Of a DNA stretch of 64,000 bases, positions 19,752 to 29,769 are shown piece after piece. The position numbers and the translations under genes are program-made. Origin of the DNA: Lentibacter sp. (GTDB lineage: Bacteria; Pseudomonadota; Alphaproteobacteria; Rhodobacterales; Rhodobacteraceae); the NCBI GenBank assembly GCA_016744435.1, contig JADGEJ010000004.1, forward strand, positions 52,638-116,637, read 5' to 3'. The notes below the pieces were generated by a model. The model saw only the letters and a list, made by a program, of their open reading frames with translations, did no database searches and was not told where the DNA came from. Every line of letters begins with the position of its first letter. Position 1 is the first letter of the stretch.

Positions 19752-20912
19752 ATGGTAAAAACAGTACAAGAATTCTCCGTGTTCATCTCCTGTCCGAGTG
19801 ATGTCGCCGATGAGCGAGATGTGGTTATCGAGGCGATTGAGCAGATCAACAACTTACGTGCTCGTGGCGGAATCCGCATTCGTCCAGTGTTTTGGGAGAA
19901 TGATGTCTCGACGGAATTAGGCGACCGCCCGCAGGCGATAGTCAACCGTCAAATTGGCAATGAATACGACGTCTATTTGGGCATCATGTGTGCGAAGTTT
20001 GGAACTGCTACAGGAGAAGCCGCTTCAGGAACGGAGGAGGAGTTCCGTCTTGCCTTTATGCGCAAGCAGGAAGCTCCAAACGAAATAGAAGTTCTGTTCT
20101 ATTTTAAAGATGCTCGTCATTCCCGTGATGAAATAGACCCTGATCAATTTGCAGCAGTTACTGCATTCAAAAAAGAGCTCCTGCCTGCTGGTGTTTTGGG
20201 GAAAATCGAAAACCTTGGACAGTTCAGAACACGGGTACTGAAGGACTTAACAGAGGCAATTCACAGACTCTCGTCCCAATCACAAACAGCTCCTAATGAA
20301 CGCGAGGCAACGCTGAGTGAGCATTCTGCTGCCGATGAAACAAGTGAGAGTGAAGTCGAAGACGAGCTGGGAGTTTTTGAACTAAACGAAGCAGTTGAAG
20401 ACGGCTTTGGAGAGGTTAGCGACCTCACATCTGAACTAGTCACAGCGATGGATCGCTTAGGCACACGAATACGGAGCCAGACAAGTGAAATCGAGACCAT
20501 CCCCCAAAACTCATCAAGAGAAAACCGCCGTGCCATAGAGCGATCCCTCGATCGCATATCACGCGAACTCAGTAGCTACGCCGAAACGATTGATGGTACA
20601 GTTCCAAATATGGAAATCGCTATGCAGTCAGCAATGGAAGCAATGCAATCGCTAGTCGTCATTTCTAACGAAGACCAATTAGTCAATGAAGGTGAATCTG
20701 AGGACTTGGCTATCACTATATCAGAAATGCATGAAACCCTTACCTCAGTTCGGGCTCAAATCGCTGATTTCTACTCTAGCCTAAATGCGATACCCAGATT
20801 AACGCGGCAGCTACGGCAATCCAAAAGACGTGCATCATTGGCTACAGTAAGACTTATGGAGTTTTTCGACAACTCTCTAACGCAAACTGAGGAGTTGCGC
20901 TCTATCTTTTGA
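19752..20912 (+). CDS. DUF4062-like protein with C-terminal helical region
   Basis: A 386-residue protein (393 if the GTG at 19731 is used). The N-terminal ~160 residues open QEFSVFISCPSDVADERDVV, continue with RPVFWEND, YDVYLGIMCAKFGT and GTEEEFRLAF, and resemble DUF4062-type domains that often head NTPase or defence-like proteins. The rest is acidic and then helical, with no NTPase or nuclease motif I can see. Its codon use and AT content differ clearly from pckA and the permease on either side, which suggests a transferred single gene. The function is unknown; a signalling or immune role is only a guess. Confidence 0.65.
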   Translation: MVKTVQEFSVFISCPSDVADERDVVIEAIEQINNLRARGGIRIRPVFWENDVSTELGDRPQAIVNRQIGNEYDVYLGIMCAKFGTATGEAASGTEEEFRLAFMRKQEAPNEIEVLFYFKDARHSRDEIDPDQFAAVTAFKKELLPAGVLGKIENLGQFRTRVLKDLTEAIHRLSSQSQTAPNEREATLSEHSAADETSESEVEDELGVFELNEAVEDGFGEVSDLTSELVTAMDRLGTRIRSQTSEIETIPQNSSRENRRAIERSLDRISRELSSYAETIDGTVPNMEIAMQSAMEAMQSLVVISNEDQLVNEGESEDLAITISEMHETLTSVRAQIADFYSSLNAIPRLTRQLRQSKRRASLATVRLMEFFDNSLTQTEELRSIF

Positions 20913-20919
20913 AATTAGA

Positions 20920-21687
20920 TTACCCCATCAGCCCCTTGCGGATCAGGTTGAGGCCCGCGACGAACAAGACAATCTGCGTCAGGCGTTTGAAGTTTTTCTG
21001 GTCAATCCGGTCGTGTAGGCGAAAGCCGACTTGAAGGCCCAGCAAAGCAGGCACCAGCATGGCCACAGAAAACGGCAGCGTCTTGGCGTTGAGCACGCCC
21101 GAGCCAATGTGCGAAAGCAGCAAGAGCGCGGCGCCCAGCCCGTAGATAATCCCCTGAATACGCAGGCTTTCCTTTTTCGCCACATCAAGCACGCTGAGAT
21201 ACATCACAGTCGGCGGCCCCCATATCCCTGACAAGCCGCCAATCGCGCCCGCAACGCCGCCAAACAGCGCCTCAAAGCGCTTGGGCGCGTGCTGGAAGCT
21301 GGGTGACCAGCCCAAAAGCTGGATGCCGGTAAAGAAGCTCACGATCACCCCGATCGTCAGCAACATCACATTTGACGGGATCACATTAACGAGCTGCGCA
21401 AAGCCCAATAGCGTCACGGCCCCGGCCATCAGGAAAATCTTGAAGCGTTTGACAGCAACCCAGACTTCGCCGGCACCATGCCGGAAGGCTTGCAAAACGT
21501 TGGTGGCGACTGTCGGCAAGATCAGCCCTGCCAGCGCTAACTCAGGCGAGATAAAGCTTGAGAGACCAGAGATCATCACCATCGGCATGGCGAAACCAAC
21601 CATGCCTTTAATGGTGCCCGCAACAAGCGTGACAGCAAAGGCGATGGCGAAGAGGGCGGGCGTAAGGCCTGAGAAAAACATATCCAT
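20920..21687 (-). CDS. TauE/SafE-family sulfite/organosulfur exporter
   Basis: About 255 residues with eight or so hydrophobic helices. Family features are GTIKGMVGFAMPMV near the N-terminus and GGVAGAIGGLSGIWGPPTVMYL in the middle. The ORF track begins at 21726; I use the ATG at 21687 (MDMFFSGLTPALF), which has GAAAGGAGG somewhat far upstream. It may export sulfite or sulfonate breakdown products. Confidence 0.85.
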   Translation of the reverse strand: MDMFFSGLTPALFAIAFAVTLVAGTIKGMVGFAMPMVMISGLSSFISPELALAGLILPTVATNVLQAFRHGAGEVWVAVKRFKIFLMAGAVTLLGFAQLVNVIPSNVMLLTIGVIVSFFTGIQLLGWSPSFQHAPKRFEALFGGVAGAIGGLSGIWGPPTVMYLSVLDVAKKESLRIQGIIYGLGAALLLLSHIGSGVLNAKTLPFSVAMLVPALLGLQVGFRLHDRIDQKNFKRLTQIVLFVAGLNLIRKGLMG

Positions 21688-21868
21688 ATTGGAATATGTA
21701 TGCCTCCTTTCGGAAGATGTACACATTTTTCACGCGCAATTATTGAACCTTTTGCCGCATCGCAGCGTATCTTTGTTGCGCTGCACCCGCAAAGTGGCTA
21801 AAGCGTTTCGAGAAAAACCTGACTCATCGGCTTTGCACAAAACGCGCAAAACCTACTGATGTCGTGGG

Positions 21869-21880
21869 CGTTTCGAAACG
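21869..21880. promoter_or_regulatory. Palindrome upstream of mcd
   Basis: CGTTTCGAAACG is a perfect 12-bp palindrome 58 bp before the mcd ATG. A related half, GCGTTTCGAGAAA, lies near 21803. It is a candidate operator for the mcd promoter; no regulator can be named. Confidence 0.35.
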
Positions 21881-21938
21881 CTATAATCAGACGCAACGCC
21901 AATAAAGGCTCAATTTCTCGGACGGACAGGATATCGCA

Positions 21939-23600
21939 ATGGCTCAAAGCGCCCTTCTCCCCAATCTTCTCACGCTGACAAAGGCCGCTGTGACGCCTGC
22001 CGAAGCACTGCTTGAAACTGCCACCGTTAAGGTGCGCGAAACTGTCAGCAAAGATGGCCGCGTTGCGGCTGGCCTGCTCGAAAGCAACCAGACAGCCGCC
22101 CACGGCCTTGCTTGGCTTGCGACATACGTTGAGAGCCTGCGCCAGATGCAGAAATGGGCTGAAGGCCTTGAGGCAAAAGGCCAGTTCGGCACGCTTGAGC
22201 AGCTCATCCACCAGATCGCCTTCGGAGAATACCTCTGGCAGATCTATGGCGGCATCCAGATGAACCAAGGTGAAATCGTTCGCCTGCAAGACATCGGCCT
22301 CTCGCAAGACGACGCGCGCGGCATGATGACCCCCGAAGTGCGGGCGCTTTGCGAAGGCGGCAACACCCAAGACGCGCGCCTCGCCCTTGTCGCGCTCATG
22401 CAAGACGGCAAAGCCGAGATCACCTTTGGCAAGACCGGCCTTGACGAAGAACTCGAGATGATCCGCGAAACGTTCCGCCGCTATGCCGTTGAAAAGGTTA
22501 TGCCTTTCGCGCACGAGTGGCACCTGAAAGATGAGCTGATCCCAATAGAGATTATCGAAGACTTGGCCGAGATGGGCGTCTTTGGCCTCACCATTCCGGA
22601 AGAGTTTGGCGGCTTTGGCCTCTCCAAAGCGTCCATGGTTGTTGTCTCAGAAGAGCTCTCGCGCGGCTATATCGGCGTTGGTTCGCTGGGCACGCGCTCC
22701 GAGATCGCGGCTGAGCTTATCCTCGCGGGCGGCACCGACGCGCAGAAAGAACACTGGCTGCCGAAGATTTCTTCAGCTGAAATTCTGCCGACAGCCGTGT
22801 TCACCGAACCGAACACCGGCTCTGACTTGGGCAGCCTGCGCACCCGCGCCGTGAAGAACGCCGAGGGCGACTATGAAGTCACCGGCAACAAAACCTGGAT
22901 CACTCACGCGGCGCGCACCCATGTGATGACGCTTCTGGCGCGGACAGACCCTGACACGACAAACCACAAAGGCCTGTCGATGTTTCTCGCCGAGAAAACA
23001 CCCGGCTCTGTAGAGGCCCCCTTCCCGACTGAGGGCATGACTGGCGGCGAGATCGAAGTGCTGGGCTATCGCGGCATGAAGGAATATGAGCTGGCGTTTG
23101 ACGGCTTTAAGGTAAAGGGCGAAAACCTGCTCGGCTCTGAAGAGGGCCAAGGCTTCAAGCAACTCATGCAAACGTTTGAGGCCGCGCGCATCCAAACAGC
23201 CGCCCGCGCAATCGGCGTCGCGCAATCCGCGCTCGACGTTGGCATGCAATACGCCGAAGACCGCAAGCAGTTTGGCAAGTCTCTGATCGAGTTCCCACGT
23301 GTCGCCAGCAAGCTTGCGATGATGGCTGTCGAGATCATGGTCTCGCGCCAGTTGACGTATTTCTCGGCTTGGGAAAAAGACAACGATCGCCGCTGTGACT
23401 TGGAGGCTGGCATGGCCAAACTCCTCGGCGCCCGCGTCGCTTGGGCCTCAGCCGACAACGCGCTGCAGATCCACGGCGGCAACGGCTTTGCGATGGAATA
23501 CCAAATTTCCCGCATTCTCTGCGACGCACGCATCCTCAACATCTTTGAGGGCGCGGCCGAAATTCAAGCGCAGGTCATCGCCCGCCGCCTGCTCGGTTAA
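21939..23600 (+). CDS. mcd: (2S)-methylsuccinyl-CoA dehydrogenase
   Basis: A 553-residue acyl-CoA dehydrogenase-fold flavoprotein. The N-terminal ~160-residue extension (PNLLTLTKAAVTPAEALLET, QMQKWAEGLEAKG) and the total length are typical of Mcd of the ethylmalonyl-CoA pathway rather than ordinary ~380-residue acyl-CoA dehydrogenases. FAD-binding elements include TAVFTEPNTGSDLGSL, TWITHAART and the C-terminal QIHGGNGFAMEY. Mcd oxidises methylsuccinyl-CoA to mesaconyl-CoA and gives electrons to ETF, encoded by etfBA here. The assignment rests on length and N-terminus recognition. Confidence 0.86.
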   Translation: MAQSALLPNLLTLTKAAVTPAEALLETATVKVRETVSKDGRVAAGLLESNQTAAHGLAWLATYVESLRQMQKWAEGLEAKGQFGTLEQLIHQIAFGEYLWQIYGGIQMNQGEIVRLQDIGLSQDDARGMMTPEVRALCEGGNTQDARLALVALMQDGKAEITFGKTGLDEELEMIRETFRRYAVEKVMPFAHEWHLKDELIPIEIIEDLAEMGVFGLTIPEEFGGFGLSKASMVVVSEELSRGYIGVGSLGTRSEIAAELILAGGTDAQKEHWLPKISSAEILPTAVFTEPNTGSDLGSLRTRAVKNAEGDYEVTGNKTWITHAARTHVMTLLARTDPDTTNHKGLSMFLAEKTPGSVEAPFPTEGMTGGEIEVLGYRGMKEYELAFDGFKVKGENLLGSEEGQGFKQLMQTFEAARIQTAARAIGVAQSALDVGMQYAEDRKQFGKSLIEFPRVASKLAMMAVEIMVSRQLTYFSAWEKDNDRRCDLEAGMAKLLGARVAWASADNALQIHGGNGFAMEYQISRILCDARILNIFEGAAEIQAQVIARRLLG

Positions 23601-23654
23601 GGCCAAGAACAACACATCTAAAGCGCGCCCAGCAATCCGCTTGGGCGCGCGTTT

Positions 23655-23704
23655 CTTTTTCTTTCCCTAAATATCCTGGGGAGCTTGAGGGGCTAGCCCC
23701 TCAA
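23655..23704. repeat. Intergenic repeat: conserved tail plus 20-bp palindrome
   Basis: Read on the minus strand, CCCCAGGATATTTAGGGAAAGAAAAAG closely matches the plus strand at 58974-59000. Next to it is the perfect 20-bp palindrome TTGAGGGGCTAGCCCCTCAA (23685-23704). The combination of a hairpin and this tail recurs between genes in the window and is probably a roseobacter intergenic repeat that may act as a terminator. Confidence 0.6.
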
Positions 23705-23737
23705 CGCCGCGACGTGGCGAAGCCACGGCGCAAAGCT

Positions 23738-25408
23738 TCAGCTTTTCTTCAAATCCTGCCAAGGCTTCGCCTTAACCCCGCGGTATTTCACCGTCAGCTC
23801 CGCATCCATATCGCCCTCTTCGGGCACCCCAATGACGATACCCTTAGTGCTTCGCGCGTTGCGGCGGGCAAGCAGGCTCTCGTGGCCAACCGTCGTGCGT
23901 TGCGACACCCGCCGCGCCCACTGGTGCAGCTTGTCATACATTTGAGCGATGACGCCCTCATGCTCTGCACTTCCGCCCAAATCCGTTAACTCTTCGGCGT
24001 CATTGACCAAGTCAAACAACATCGGCCTGTCGCCGCTCTCAAAGTGGATCATCTTCCAGCGTTTGTCGGCGACCATATACATCTGCGCCTGCTTGACAGT
24101 ATTGCCAAGCCGCTGTGCCACGGGTGCTCCGGAGTAGTCATACTCGCAGATCACACAATCGCGCAGGCTCTCGGTGCGCGCCCCATGCAGGATCGGCACA
24201 AGGCTCTCGCCCTCCAGAATATGCCCGGGCACCTCGGCTTCTGACATCTCCATAAACGTCGGCGCAAGGTCGATGCTTTCGACAAGTGCATCCGAAACAG
24301 TTCCGCGCGTGCCGTCAGCCTTGGGAGACGGATCATAGATGATCAAAGGCACGCGAACGCTTTGCTCGTAAAAGAATGTCTTTTCCCCCAACCAGTGGTC
24401 GCCCAGAAAGTCGCCGTGGTCTGACGTCAGCACAATCGCCGTGTTGTCCCAGCGGCCGGATTCTTTGAGCCAGTCAAACAACCGCCCCATCTGGTCATCG
24501 ACTTGCTTGATGAGGCCCATATAGGCCGGAATAACCGCCTCGCGCACGTCTTCGCGCGCAAAGCTCTGGCCGACAGGCGTGTCCATGAAGGCTTTCAAGA
24601 CAGGGTGCGCTTGCTGGCGTTCGCTGTCAGAGCGCACGACAGGCAAGATCTGCTCGGGGCCGTACATGCTCGCGTAGGGCTCGGGCACCACATACGGCCA
24701 ATGCGGCTTGATATAGCTGAGATGGCAGCACCACGGCTCAGATGTGCTTTGCATAAACTCCATCGCGCGGCCCGTCAGGTAGGGCGTTTCGCTGTCCGGC
24801 TCGTCAATGTTCGCAGCGTAGGCCGAGTTTTTCAAAAACCAGCCCGACTGGACGTTGCCATCCGCATCAAGCCCGGAGTTGGCAAAGTCGTGCCACGGGT
24901 TGTCACTCTCGTAGCCCTTCTCGCGCAGCCATTCGTTGTAGGCCCTGGCACCGCGCGGATCATAAGAGCCGTCAGGCCCTTCAGGCTTCATCCCGTCGTC
25001 GCGCTCAAACACGTCAAAGCCGCATTCGGCAACGCGCACACCGATCACGCTGTCAGGCTCAAGCCCAAGCCGTGCCATGCCTTCGGCGTCGGCCTCCATG
25101 TGGGTCTTGCCGACAAGCCAGCAGTCAACGCCAGCTTTGCGCAAATGGTCGCCCATCGTCATCTCGCCCACTTTGAGCGGGATCTTGTTGTTGCTCGCCC
25201 CGTGGCTGTGCACGTAGCGGCCCGTATAAGTGCTCATCCGTGACGAGCCGCAAATCGGCGACTGGATGTAGGCGCGGTTAAAGCGCACACCCTGCTCGGC
25301 AAGCCAGTCTATGTTGGGCGTTTCAAGATGCGGATGGCCATAGCAACTCAGGTAGTCCCGGCGCAGCTGGTCAAACATGATGAATAGGATGTTTTTCTTT
25401 TCGCTCAT
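23738..25408 (-). CDS. Type I sulfatase / alkaline phosphatase-superfamily hydrolase
   Basis: A 556-residue sulfatase-superfamily enzyme. Metal ligands are in ILFIMFDQLRRDYL. The nucleophile region IQSPICGSSRMSTYTGRY has the Cys that would become formylglycine; the core is CxSxR instead of the usual CxPxR. LTSDHGDFLGDHWLGEK carries the C-terminal metal site. The ATG at 25408 is preceded by GGAG and gives MSEKKNILF; the longer ORF start is unlikely. Relatives cleave sulfate esters or phosphonate monoesters, and the substrate is open. It has no signal peptide, so it is probably cytoplasmic. Confidence 0.85.
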   Translation of the reverse strand: MSEKKNILFIMFDQLRRDYLSCYGHPHLETPNIDWLAEQGVRFNRAYIQSPICGSSRMSTYTGRYVHSHGASNNKIPLKVGEMTMGDHLRKAGVDCWLVGKTHMEADAEGMARLGLEPDSVIGVRVAECGFDVFERDDGMKPEGPDGSYDPRGARAYNEWLREKGYESDNPWHDFANSGLDADGNVQSGWFLKNSAYAANIDEPDSETPYLTGRAMEFMQSTSEPWCCHLSYIKPHWPYVVPEPYASMYGPEQILPVVRSDSERQQAHPVLKAFMDTPVGQSFAREDVREAVIPAYMGLIKQVDDQMGRLFDWLKESGRWDNTAIVLTSDHGDFLGDHWLGEKTFFYEQSVRVPLIIYDPSPKADGTRGTVSDALVESIDLAPTFMEMSEAEVPGHILEGESLVPILHGARTESLRDCVICEYDYSGAPVAQRLGNTVKQAQMYMVADKRWKMIHFESGDRPMLFDLVNDAEELTDLGGSAEHEGVIAQMYDKLHQWARRVSQRTTVGHESLLARRNARSTKGIVIGVPEEGDMDAELTVKYRGVKAKPWQDLKKS

Positions 25409-25461
25409 GTCTTCTCCATCCGATTGGCTGATATTTCCAATTAGGTTTAGTGCAAACGAAA

Positions 25462-25491
25462 AGGGCCGCAAAGCAATTGCTTCGCAGCCCT
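25462..25491 (-). terminator. Terminator of the acyl-CoA synthetase gene
   Basis: On the minus strand AGGGCTGCGAAGC-AATT-GCTTTGCGGCCCTTTT forms a long stem, with one mismatch or wobble, followed by T residues, 33 bp after the acyl-CoA synthetase stop. Confidence 0.7.
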
Positions 25492-25523
25492 GTCTAGAGT
25501 GATGTCGCTATCGCGGCGCAGGT

Positions 25524-27404
25524 CTACTCGGCCCATTCCCACGGGCGAACAAAGGATCCCAAAACTTTATTGACGTCACTCTCTGTGCTGCCATTGGCGT
25601 CAAGCTGCGCCACGAGTCCACGCTTTTTGTCGTCGCTCACTGAGGCAACGCGCGCGCCAAGGCCAGCCTCTTCAAGGCTCGCGTTGTATATCCGCGTGAT
25701 AGCGCTTTTGCGCAGGTCTGGTTTGAAAATCTTACCAACGGCGGTTTTTGGCAGCTCACCCATCACGTCGATATGCTTGGGGAATGCTGCACGTTCGTGA
25801 ATGTGCACCCGTGCATGCGCCATAAGCTCTTCGGCTGTGACAGTGCCGCCTTCAACCAGTTCGACAAAGGCACAAGGCACCTCGCCTGCGTGACTGTCAG
25901 GTTGGCCGATCGCGCCTGCAAAAGCCACGTCTTTGTGGGCCAAAAGCGCATCTTCGATCTCGGCTGGGTCAATGTTGTGACCGCCCCGAATGATAAGGTC
26001 TTTCGCGCGGCCCGTGATCCAGATGTAGCCCTCAGGGTCGATCCGCCCCAAGTCGCCCGTGCGCAGGAACTTCTCGTGGTGGTAGAGGTCGCGGTTCTTG
26101 GCTTCCTCTGTATAGGTGTTGCCCGCCCACACGCCGGGGCTCGAAACGCAGATCTCGCCGATCTCGTCAGGGGCGCACTCGACTGGGCCATTGTCCGTCT
26201 CGTTGAAGATCTTCACCTCGCAGTAAGGGAACGGCACGCCGACCGAGCCAATGCGCTTTTCGCCCACAACAGGGTTGCCGCTGACAAGCACTGTCGCCTC
26301 AGTCAGCCCGTAGCCTTCGATAATGTTGATATTCGTCGCCTCGGTGAAGCGCTTGAACAGCTCAAGCGGCATAGGCGCCGAGCCTGAGAAAGCATTCTTC
26401 ACGGTCGATACATCCGCATCAACCGGGCGCTGCATAAGCGCCGAAACAGCTGTCGGAACGGTAATGATAAACGTCGTCTTCCAGCGCTCGCAGAGCTTCC
26501 AGAAGTTGTCAAACACGCCGTCGCCGCGGTAGCCCGCAGGCGTCGGGAAGACAACATGCGCGCCAGATTTGACGACAGCCATCATGATCACGTGGCAGGC
26601 AAAAACGTGGAACAAGGGCAGCGGGCACATCACGCTGTCTTGCTCGGTGTACAGCAGCGTCTCGCCGAGCCAGCCTTGATAGATGATGCCCGAGTTCTTG
26701 TGTTGCGCGACTTTTGGCATGCCCGTGGTGCCGCCTGTGTGGAAATAGGCTGCAACGCGGTCAACTTTGTGGTCTTCAAAGTTAAGCGTTTTGGCTTGGC
26801 GCGCCACTTCTTTGTTGAAGTTTTTCACATCGGCGTGGTGGCCCGTCGGGTTTTTGGGGCGCACAAGAGGCACGATCCAGCTTTTGGGCGGGCTGAGGTA
26901 GCGGTTCAAGTCAACCTCAAGCACGGTGTGCACCCCCGGTGCGTGGCGCACGGCCTCGGCTGTTTTCTGGGCGACGTCTGTTTTCGGGAAGGCTTTGAGC
27001 GTGACAACAACCTTGGCCTTGGTCTCACGCAAGATCGCCCCGATCTGTTCCGGCTCCAGAAGCGGGTTGATAGGGTTGACGATCCCGGCGACCATGCCGC
27101 CCAAGAGAGCGAGCGCCGTTTCTGTGGCATTGGGCATCACAAGCGCAACAACGTCACCTTCGCCAACGCCGAGTTCGCGAAATAGGTTGGCAACTTGGCA
27201 CACTTTCTCGTGCACTTCGCGCCAGTTCAGCGTCTCGGCCTTGTCTGTCGGGCCTGACTCAAGCTGATAGCTGATGGCCGAACGCTTCGGGTGCTTTACG
27301 GCTGTTGCCGAAAGCATTTCATAAATCGTCGTCGGGACGTCACGCGCCTCCCACGGCATTTCATTTGTCAGACCACGAATGTCTTCTACTGTGCCAAACG
27401 TCAT
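25524..27404 (-). CDS. Acyl-CoA synthetase (AMP-forming)
   Basis: A 626-residue member of the ANL adenylating superfamily. The AMP-binding P-loop is YFHTGGTTGMPKV, the A5 motif IEGYGLTEATV, then YIWITGRAKDLIIRGGHNIDPAEIE, and a C-terminal catalytic lysine in PKTAVGKIFKPDLR. It activates a carboxylic acid to its CoA thioester; chain length cannot be read. It is likely monocistronic, with its own terminator. Confidence 0.9.
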   Translation of the reverse strand: MTFGTVEDIRGLTNEMPWEARDVPTTIYEMLSATAVKHPKRSAISYQLESGPTDKAETLNWREVHEKVCQVANLFRELGVGEGDVVALVMPNATETALALLGGMVAGIVNPINPLLEPEQIGAILRETKAKVVVTLKAFPKTDVAQKTAEAVRHAPGVHTVLEVDLNRYLSPPKSWIVPLVRPKNPTGHHADVKNFNKEVARQAKTLNFEDHKVDRVAAYFHTGGTTGMPKVAQHKNSGIIYQGWLGETLLYTEQDSVMCPLPLFHVFACHVIMMAVVKSGAHVVFPTPAGYRGDGVFDNFWKLCERWKTTFIITVPTAVSALMQRPVDADVSTVKNAFSGSAPMPLELFKRFTEATNINIIEGYGLTEATVLVSGNPVVGEKRIGSVGVPFPYCEVKIFNETDNGPVECAPDEIGEICVSSPGVWAGNTYTEEAKNRDLYHHEKFLRTGDLGRIDPEGYIWITGRAKDLIIRGGHNIDPAEIEDALLAHKDVAFAGAIGQPDSHAGEVPCAFVELVEGGTVTAEELMAHARVHIHERAAFPKHIDVMGELPKTAVGKIFKPDLRKSAITRIYNASLEEAGLGARVASVSDDKKRGLVAQLDANGSTESDVNKVLGSFVRPWEWAE

Positions 27405-27687
27405 AGTGTATTCCTCCCCTTAGCTCAGTTATCTGAGCTTTTCTTGTTGGCAACATAGTGTCGGGGTTTATTAGGCCGCGCAAGGCCTATGGCGTAACGT
27501 CATCTGGCGCTCTGCAGGCAAGGGCGCGAAACACCCAGACATGGCGAGCATTTCAGAAGCGGAATGCGCCTCATGTGTTCAAGAAGCCAAAGATGACACC
27601 ATGTGCCGAGAATCCCCTTGTAAAACTCCATCAAAAGGCCCATTTAACCCGCGTCTGCACCCAGCAGGCGAAACTCTAGGAGAGACC

Positions 27688-27906
27688 ATGGCCAAGGAAG
27701 AACTGCTCGAATTCCCCGGTGTCGTAAAGGAACTCCTGCCGAACGCGACATTCCTGGTCGAGCTGGAAAACGGCCATACGATCATCGCTCACACGGCAGG
27801 CAAGATGCGCAAAAACCGCATCCGCGTTCTCGCAGGCGACAAAGTTCAGGTGGAAATGACACCGTATGATCTGACGAAAGGTCGGATCAACTACCGCTTT
27901 AAATAA
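27688..27906 (+). CDS. infA: Translation initiation factor IF-1
   Basis: The ORF track frame starts at 27541. The ATG at 27688 after CTAGGAGAGACC gives the standard 72-residue IF-1 ([39 protein letters not shown]). It is an S1-like OB fold that binds the A site of the 30S subunit. It lies 2 bp before maf, heading a maf - RNase E/G - yacG operon, an order common in alphaproteobacteria. Confidence 0.97.
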   Translation: MAKEELLEFPGVVKELLPNATFLVELENGHTIIAHTAGKMRKNRIRVLAGDKVQVEMTPYDLTKGRINYRFK

Positions 27907-27908
27907 GC

Positions 27909-28487
27909 ATGAAACTGATCCTCGGCTCAGGCAGCCCGCGTCGGAAAGAACTTCTGGCGCAAATCGGCGTTGTGGCCGACGATATTCGCCCGCCCGACAT
28001 CGACGAAACCCCGCTCAAGGCCGAGCTTCCCCGCCCCTACTGCGCGCGGATGGCCCGGCAAAAAGTTGAAGCGGTTCAAGCAGATAGCGCCGATATCGTG
28101 CTTTGCGCCGACACCACAGTCGCGCTTGGCCGTCGCATTTTGGGCAAGCCCGAAGACGCGGCTGAAGCCCGTGCCTTCCTGAAGGCCATGTCAGGCCGTC
28201 GCCACCGTGTGATCACGGCAATCGCTCTGCGCAAAGGCGAGCAGCACTGGCAGCGCGACGTTGTCACAACCGTCAAAATGAAGCGCCTGTCTGACGCCGA
28301 ACTGGCGGGCTACATCGCCACGAATGACTGGCAAGGCAAAGCTGGTGGCTACGGCATTCAGGGGCCGGCTGGCGCGCTGATCCCATGGATCCAAGGCTCG
28401 TTCACCGCCGTTGTTGGTCTGCCTCTCGCTGAAACTGCCCAGTTGCTGCAAGCAGCGGGCTATCCAATCTGGAAGGGGCAGCCATGA
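27909..28487 (+). CDS. maf: Maf-family nucleotide pyrophosphatase
   Basis: A 192-residue Maf protein. The N-terminal [15 protein letters not shown] loop and [23 protein letters not shown] are the substrate-binding regions, with [12 protein letters not shown] further on. It hydrolyses non-canonical or selected NTPs to NMP and PPi. It overlaps the downstream RNase gene by 4 bp (ATGA). Confidence 0.93.
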   Translation: MKLILGSGSPRRKELLAQIGVVADDIRPPDIDETPLKAELPRPYCARMARQKVEAVQADSADIVLCADTTVALGRRILGKPEDAAEARAFLKAMSGRRHRVITAIALRKGEQHWQRDVVTTVKMKRLSDAELAGYIATNDWQGKAGGYGIQGPAGALIPWIQGSFTAVVGLPLAETAQLLQAAGYPIWKGQP

Positions 28488-29506
28488 AGGGCCGTCAAAT
28501 TATCCTCGATCATATAGACGGCCGCGAAGCCGCTGCTCTTATGGTTGACGGCAAGCTCGAAGATTTCCTCATTGATGCCAACAAACCACGTCCCGGCACG
28601 ATCTATCGTGCAACTGCGTTAAAGCCTATGAAAGGCCAAGGCGGACTATTCCTGTCTACGCCTGATGGAAATGCATTTTTCCGCCAAATCAAAGGCATAG
28701 CACCCGGCGATGCACTCACCGTGCAAGTCACCGGATACGCCGATGAGGGCAAGGCTTTGCCCGTCACAACCAAACTGCTGTTCAAATCACGCTACGCGAT
28801 AGTAACACCCGACGCGCCGGGCCTGAATATCTCACGCCGCATACGAGATGACGACTTGCGCGACGAGCTTATGCTGATCGCCAAAGACGAAATGCAAGGC
28901 CATGAGATGGGGCTGATCCTGCGCTCGTCTTGTGCCGATGCCGAGGGTGAAGATATCGCTGAAGACATCCGCACGATGCTTGCTTTGGCTGAAATTGCGC
29001 TTGGCGACGATAGCAAAACCCCAGAAACACTTACAGAAGGCGACGGCCCGCATGTGCTTGCCTGGCGCGATTGGGTTGAGCCCGCAGAGGTTGTCACCGA
29101 AGCTGGCAGTTTTGAATCCCACGGCGTGCTCGACGCACTTGACGCGTTGCAAGACCCTGCTGTGCGCCTCTCCGGAGGAGGCACACTTTACGTTGAACCA
29201 ACGCGCGCACTTGTTGCCGTTGACGTGAACACAGGCGCCGACAGCTCGTTCGCGGCGGGCACCAAGGCCAACTTCGCCTGCGCCAAAGAACTGCCACGCC
29301 AACTGCGCCTGCGCGGCCTCGGCGGGCAGATTGTGCTCGATCTTGCACCAATGCCCAAGAAGGATAGACGCGGCTTTGAAGCCAGCCTACGCGCGCAACT
29401 CAAGGCTGACGGGATCGACACAGTTCTTGCGGGCTGGACACCTTTGGGCAACTACGAGCTGCAACGCAAACGCGCGCGCCTGCCGCTTTCTCAGGTGCTC
29501 GCGTGA
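28484..29506 (+). CDS. Ribonuclease E/G family, short form
   Basis: A 340-residue RNase E/G catalytic protein. It ends with [12 protein letters not shown] and [12 protein letters not shown], which carry the two catalytic Asp residues, and has an S1-like region in the first 100 residues. It lacks the long scaffold tail of RNase E and the CxxC zinc-link, so it is shorter than E. coli RNase G (489). This short version next to maf and yacG is typical of Rhodobacterales. It overlaps maf and yacG by 4 bp each. Confidence 0.88.
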   Translation: MKGRQIILDHIDGREAAALMVDGKLEDFLIDANKPRPGTIYRATALKPMKGQGGLFLSTPDGNAFFRQIKGIAPGDALTVQVTGYADEGKALPVTTKLLFKSRYAIVTPDAPGLNISRRIRDDDLRDELMLIAKDEMQGHEMGLILRSSCADAEGEDIAEDIRTMLALAEIALGDDSKTPETLTEGDGPHVLAWRDWVEPAEVVTEAGSFESHGVLDALDALQDPAVRLSGGGTLYVEPTRALVAVDVNTGADSSFAAGTKANFACAKELPRQLRLRGLGGQIVLDLAPMPKKDRRGFEASLRAQLKADGIDTVLAGWTPLGNYELQRKRARLPLSQVLA

Positions 29507-29685
29507 GCTGCCCGATTTGCGATAAGGATATTGACACGCGCTTTCGGCCATTTTGCTCAAAACGTTGCGCCGACCTGGACTTGGCAAAGTGGCTGGGTGG
29601 CAGTTATGCCATCCCGTCTGATGACCCCGATGACCTTGATCGCGTGATTGAAGAGATGGAAAGCAACAAACAATTGCCCCACTGA
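29503..29685 (+). CDS. yacG: DNA gyrase inhibitor YacG
   Basis: A 60-residue zinc protein with CPIC and FCSKRC providing the four cysteines, then ADLDLAKWLGGSYAIP. E. coli YacG binds GyrB and inhibits gyrase. It is the last gene of the infA-maf-RNase-yacG block. Confidence 0.92.
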   Translation: MSCPICDKDIDTRFRPFCSKRCADLDLAKWLGGSYAIPSDDPDDLDRVIEEMESNKQLPH

Positions 29686-29769
29686 CTTTTTTGCACAAAT
29701 CCCTCTGGACACCACCCCTCCCCTCGCCTAGAAACCCGCTACCCAGAACGAAGATTTCGTTCATTCCGT

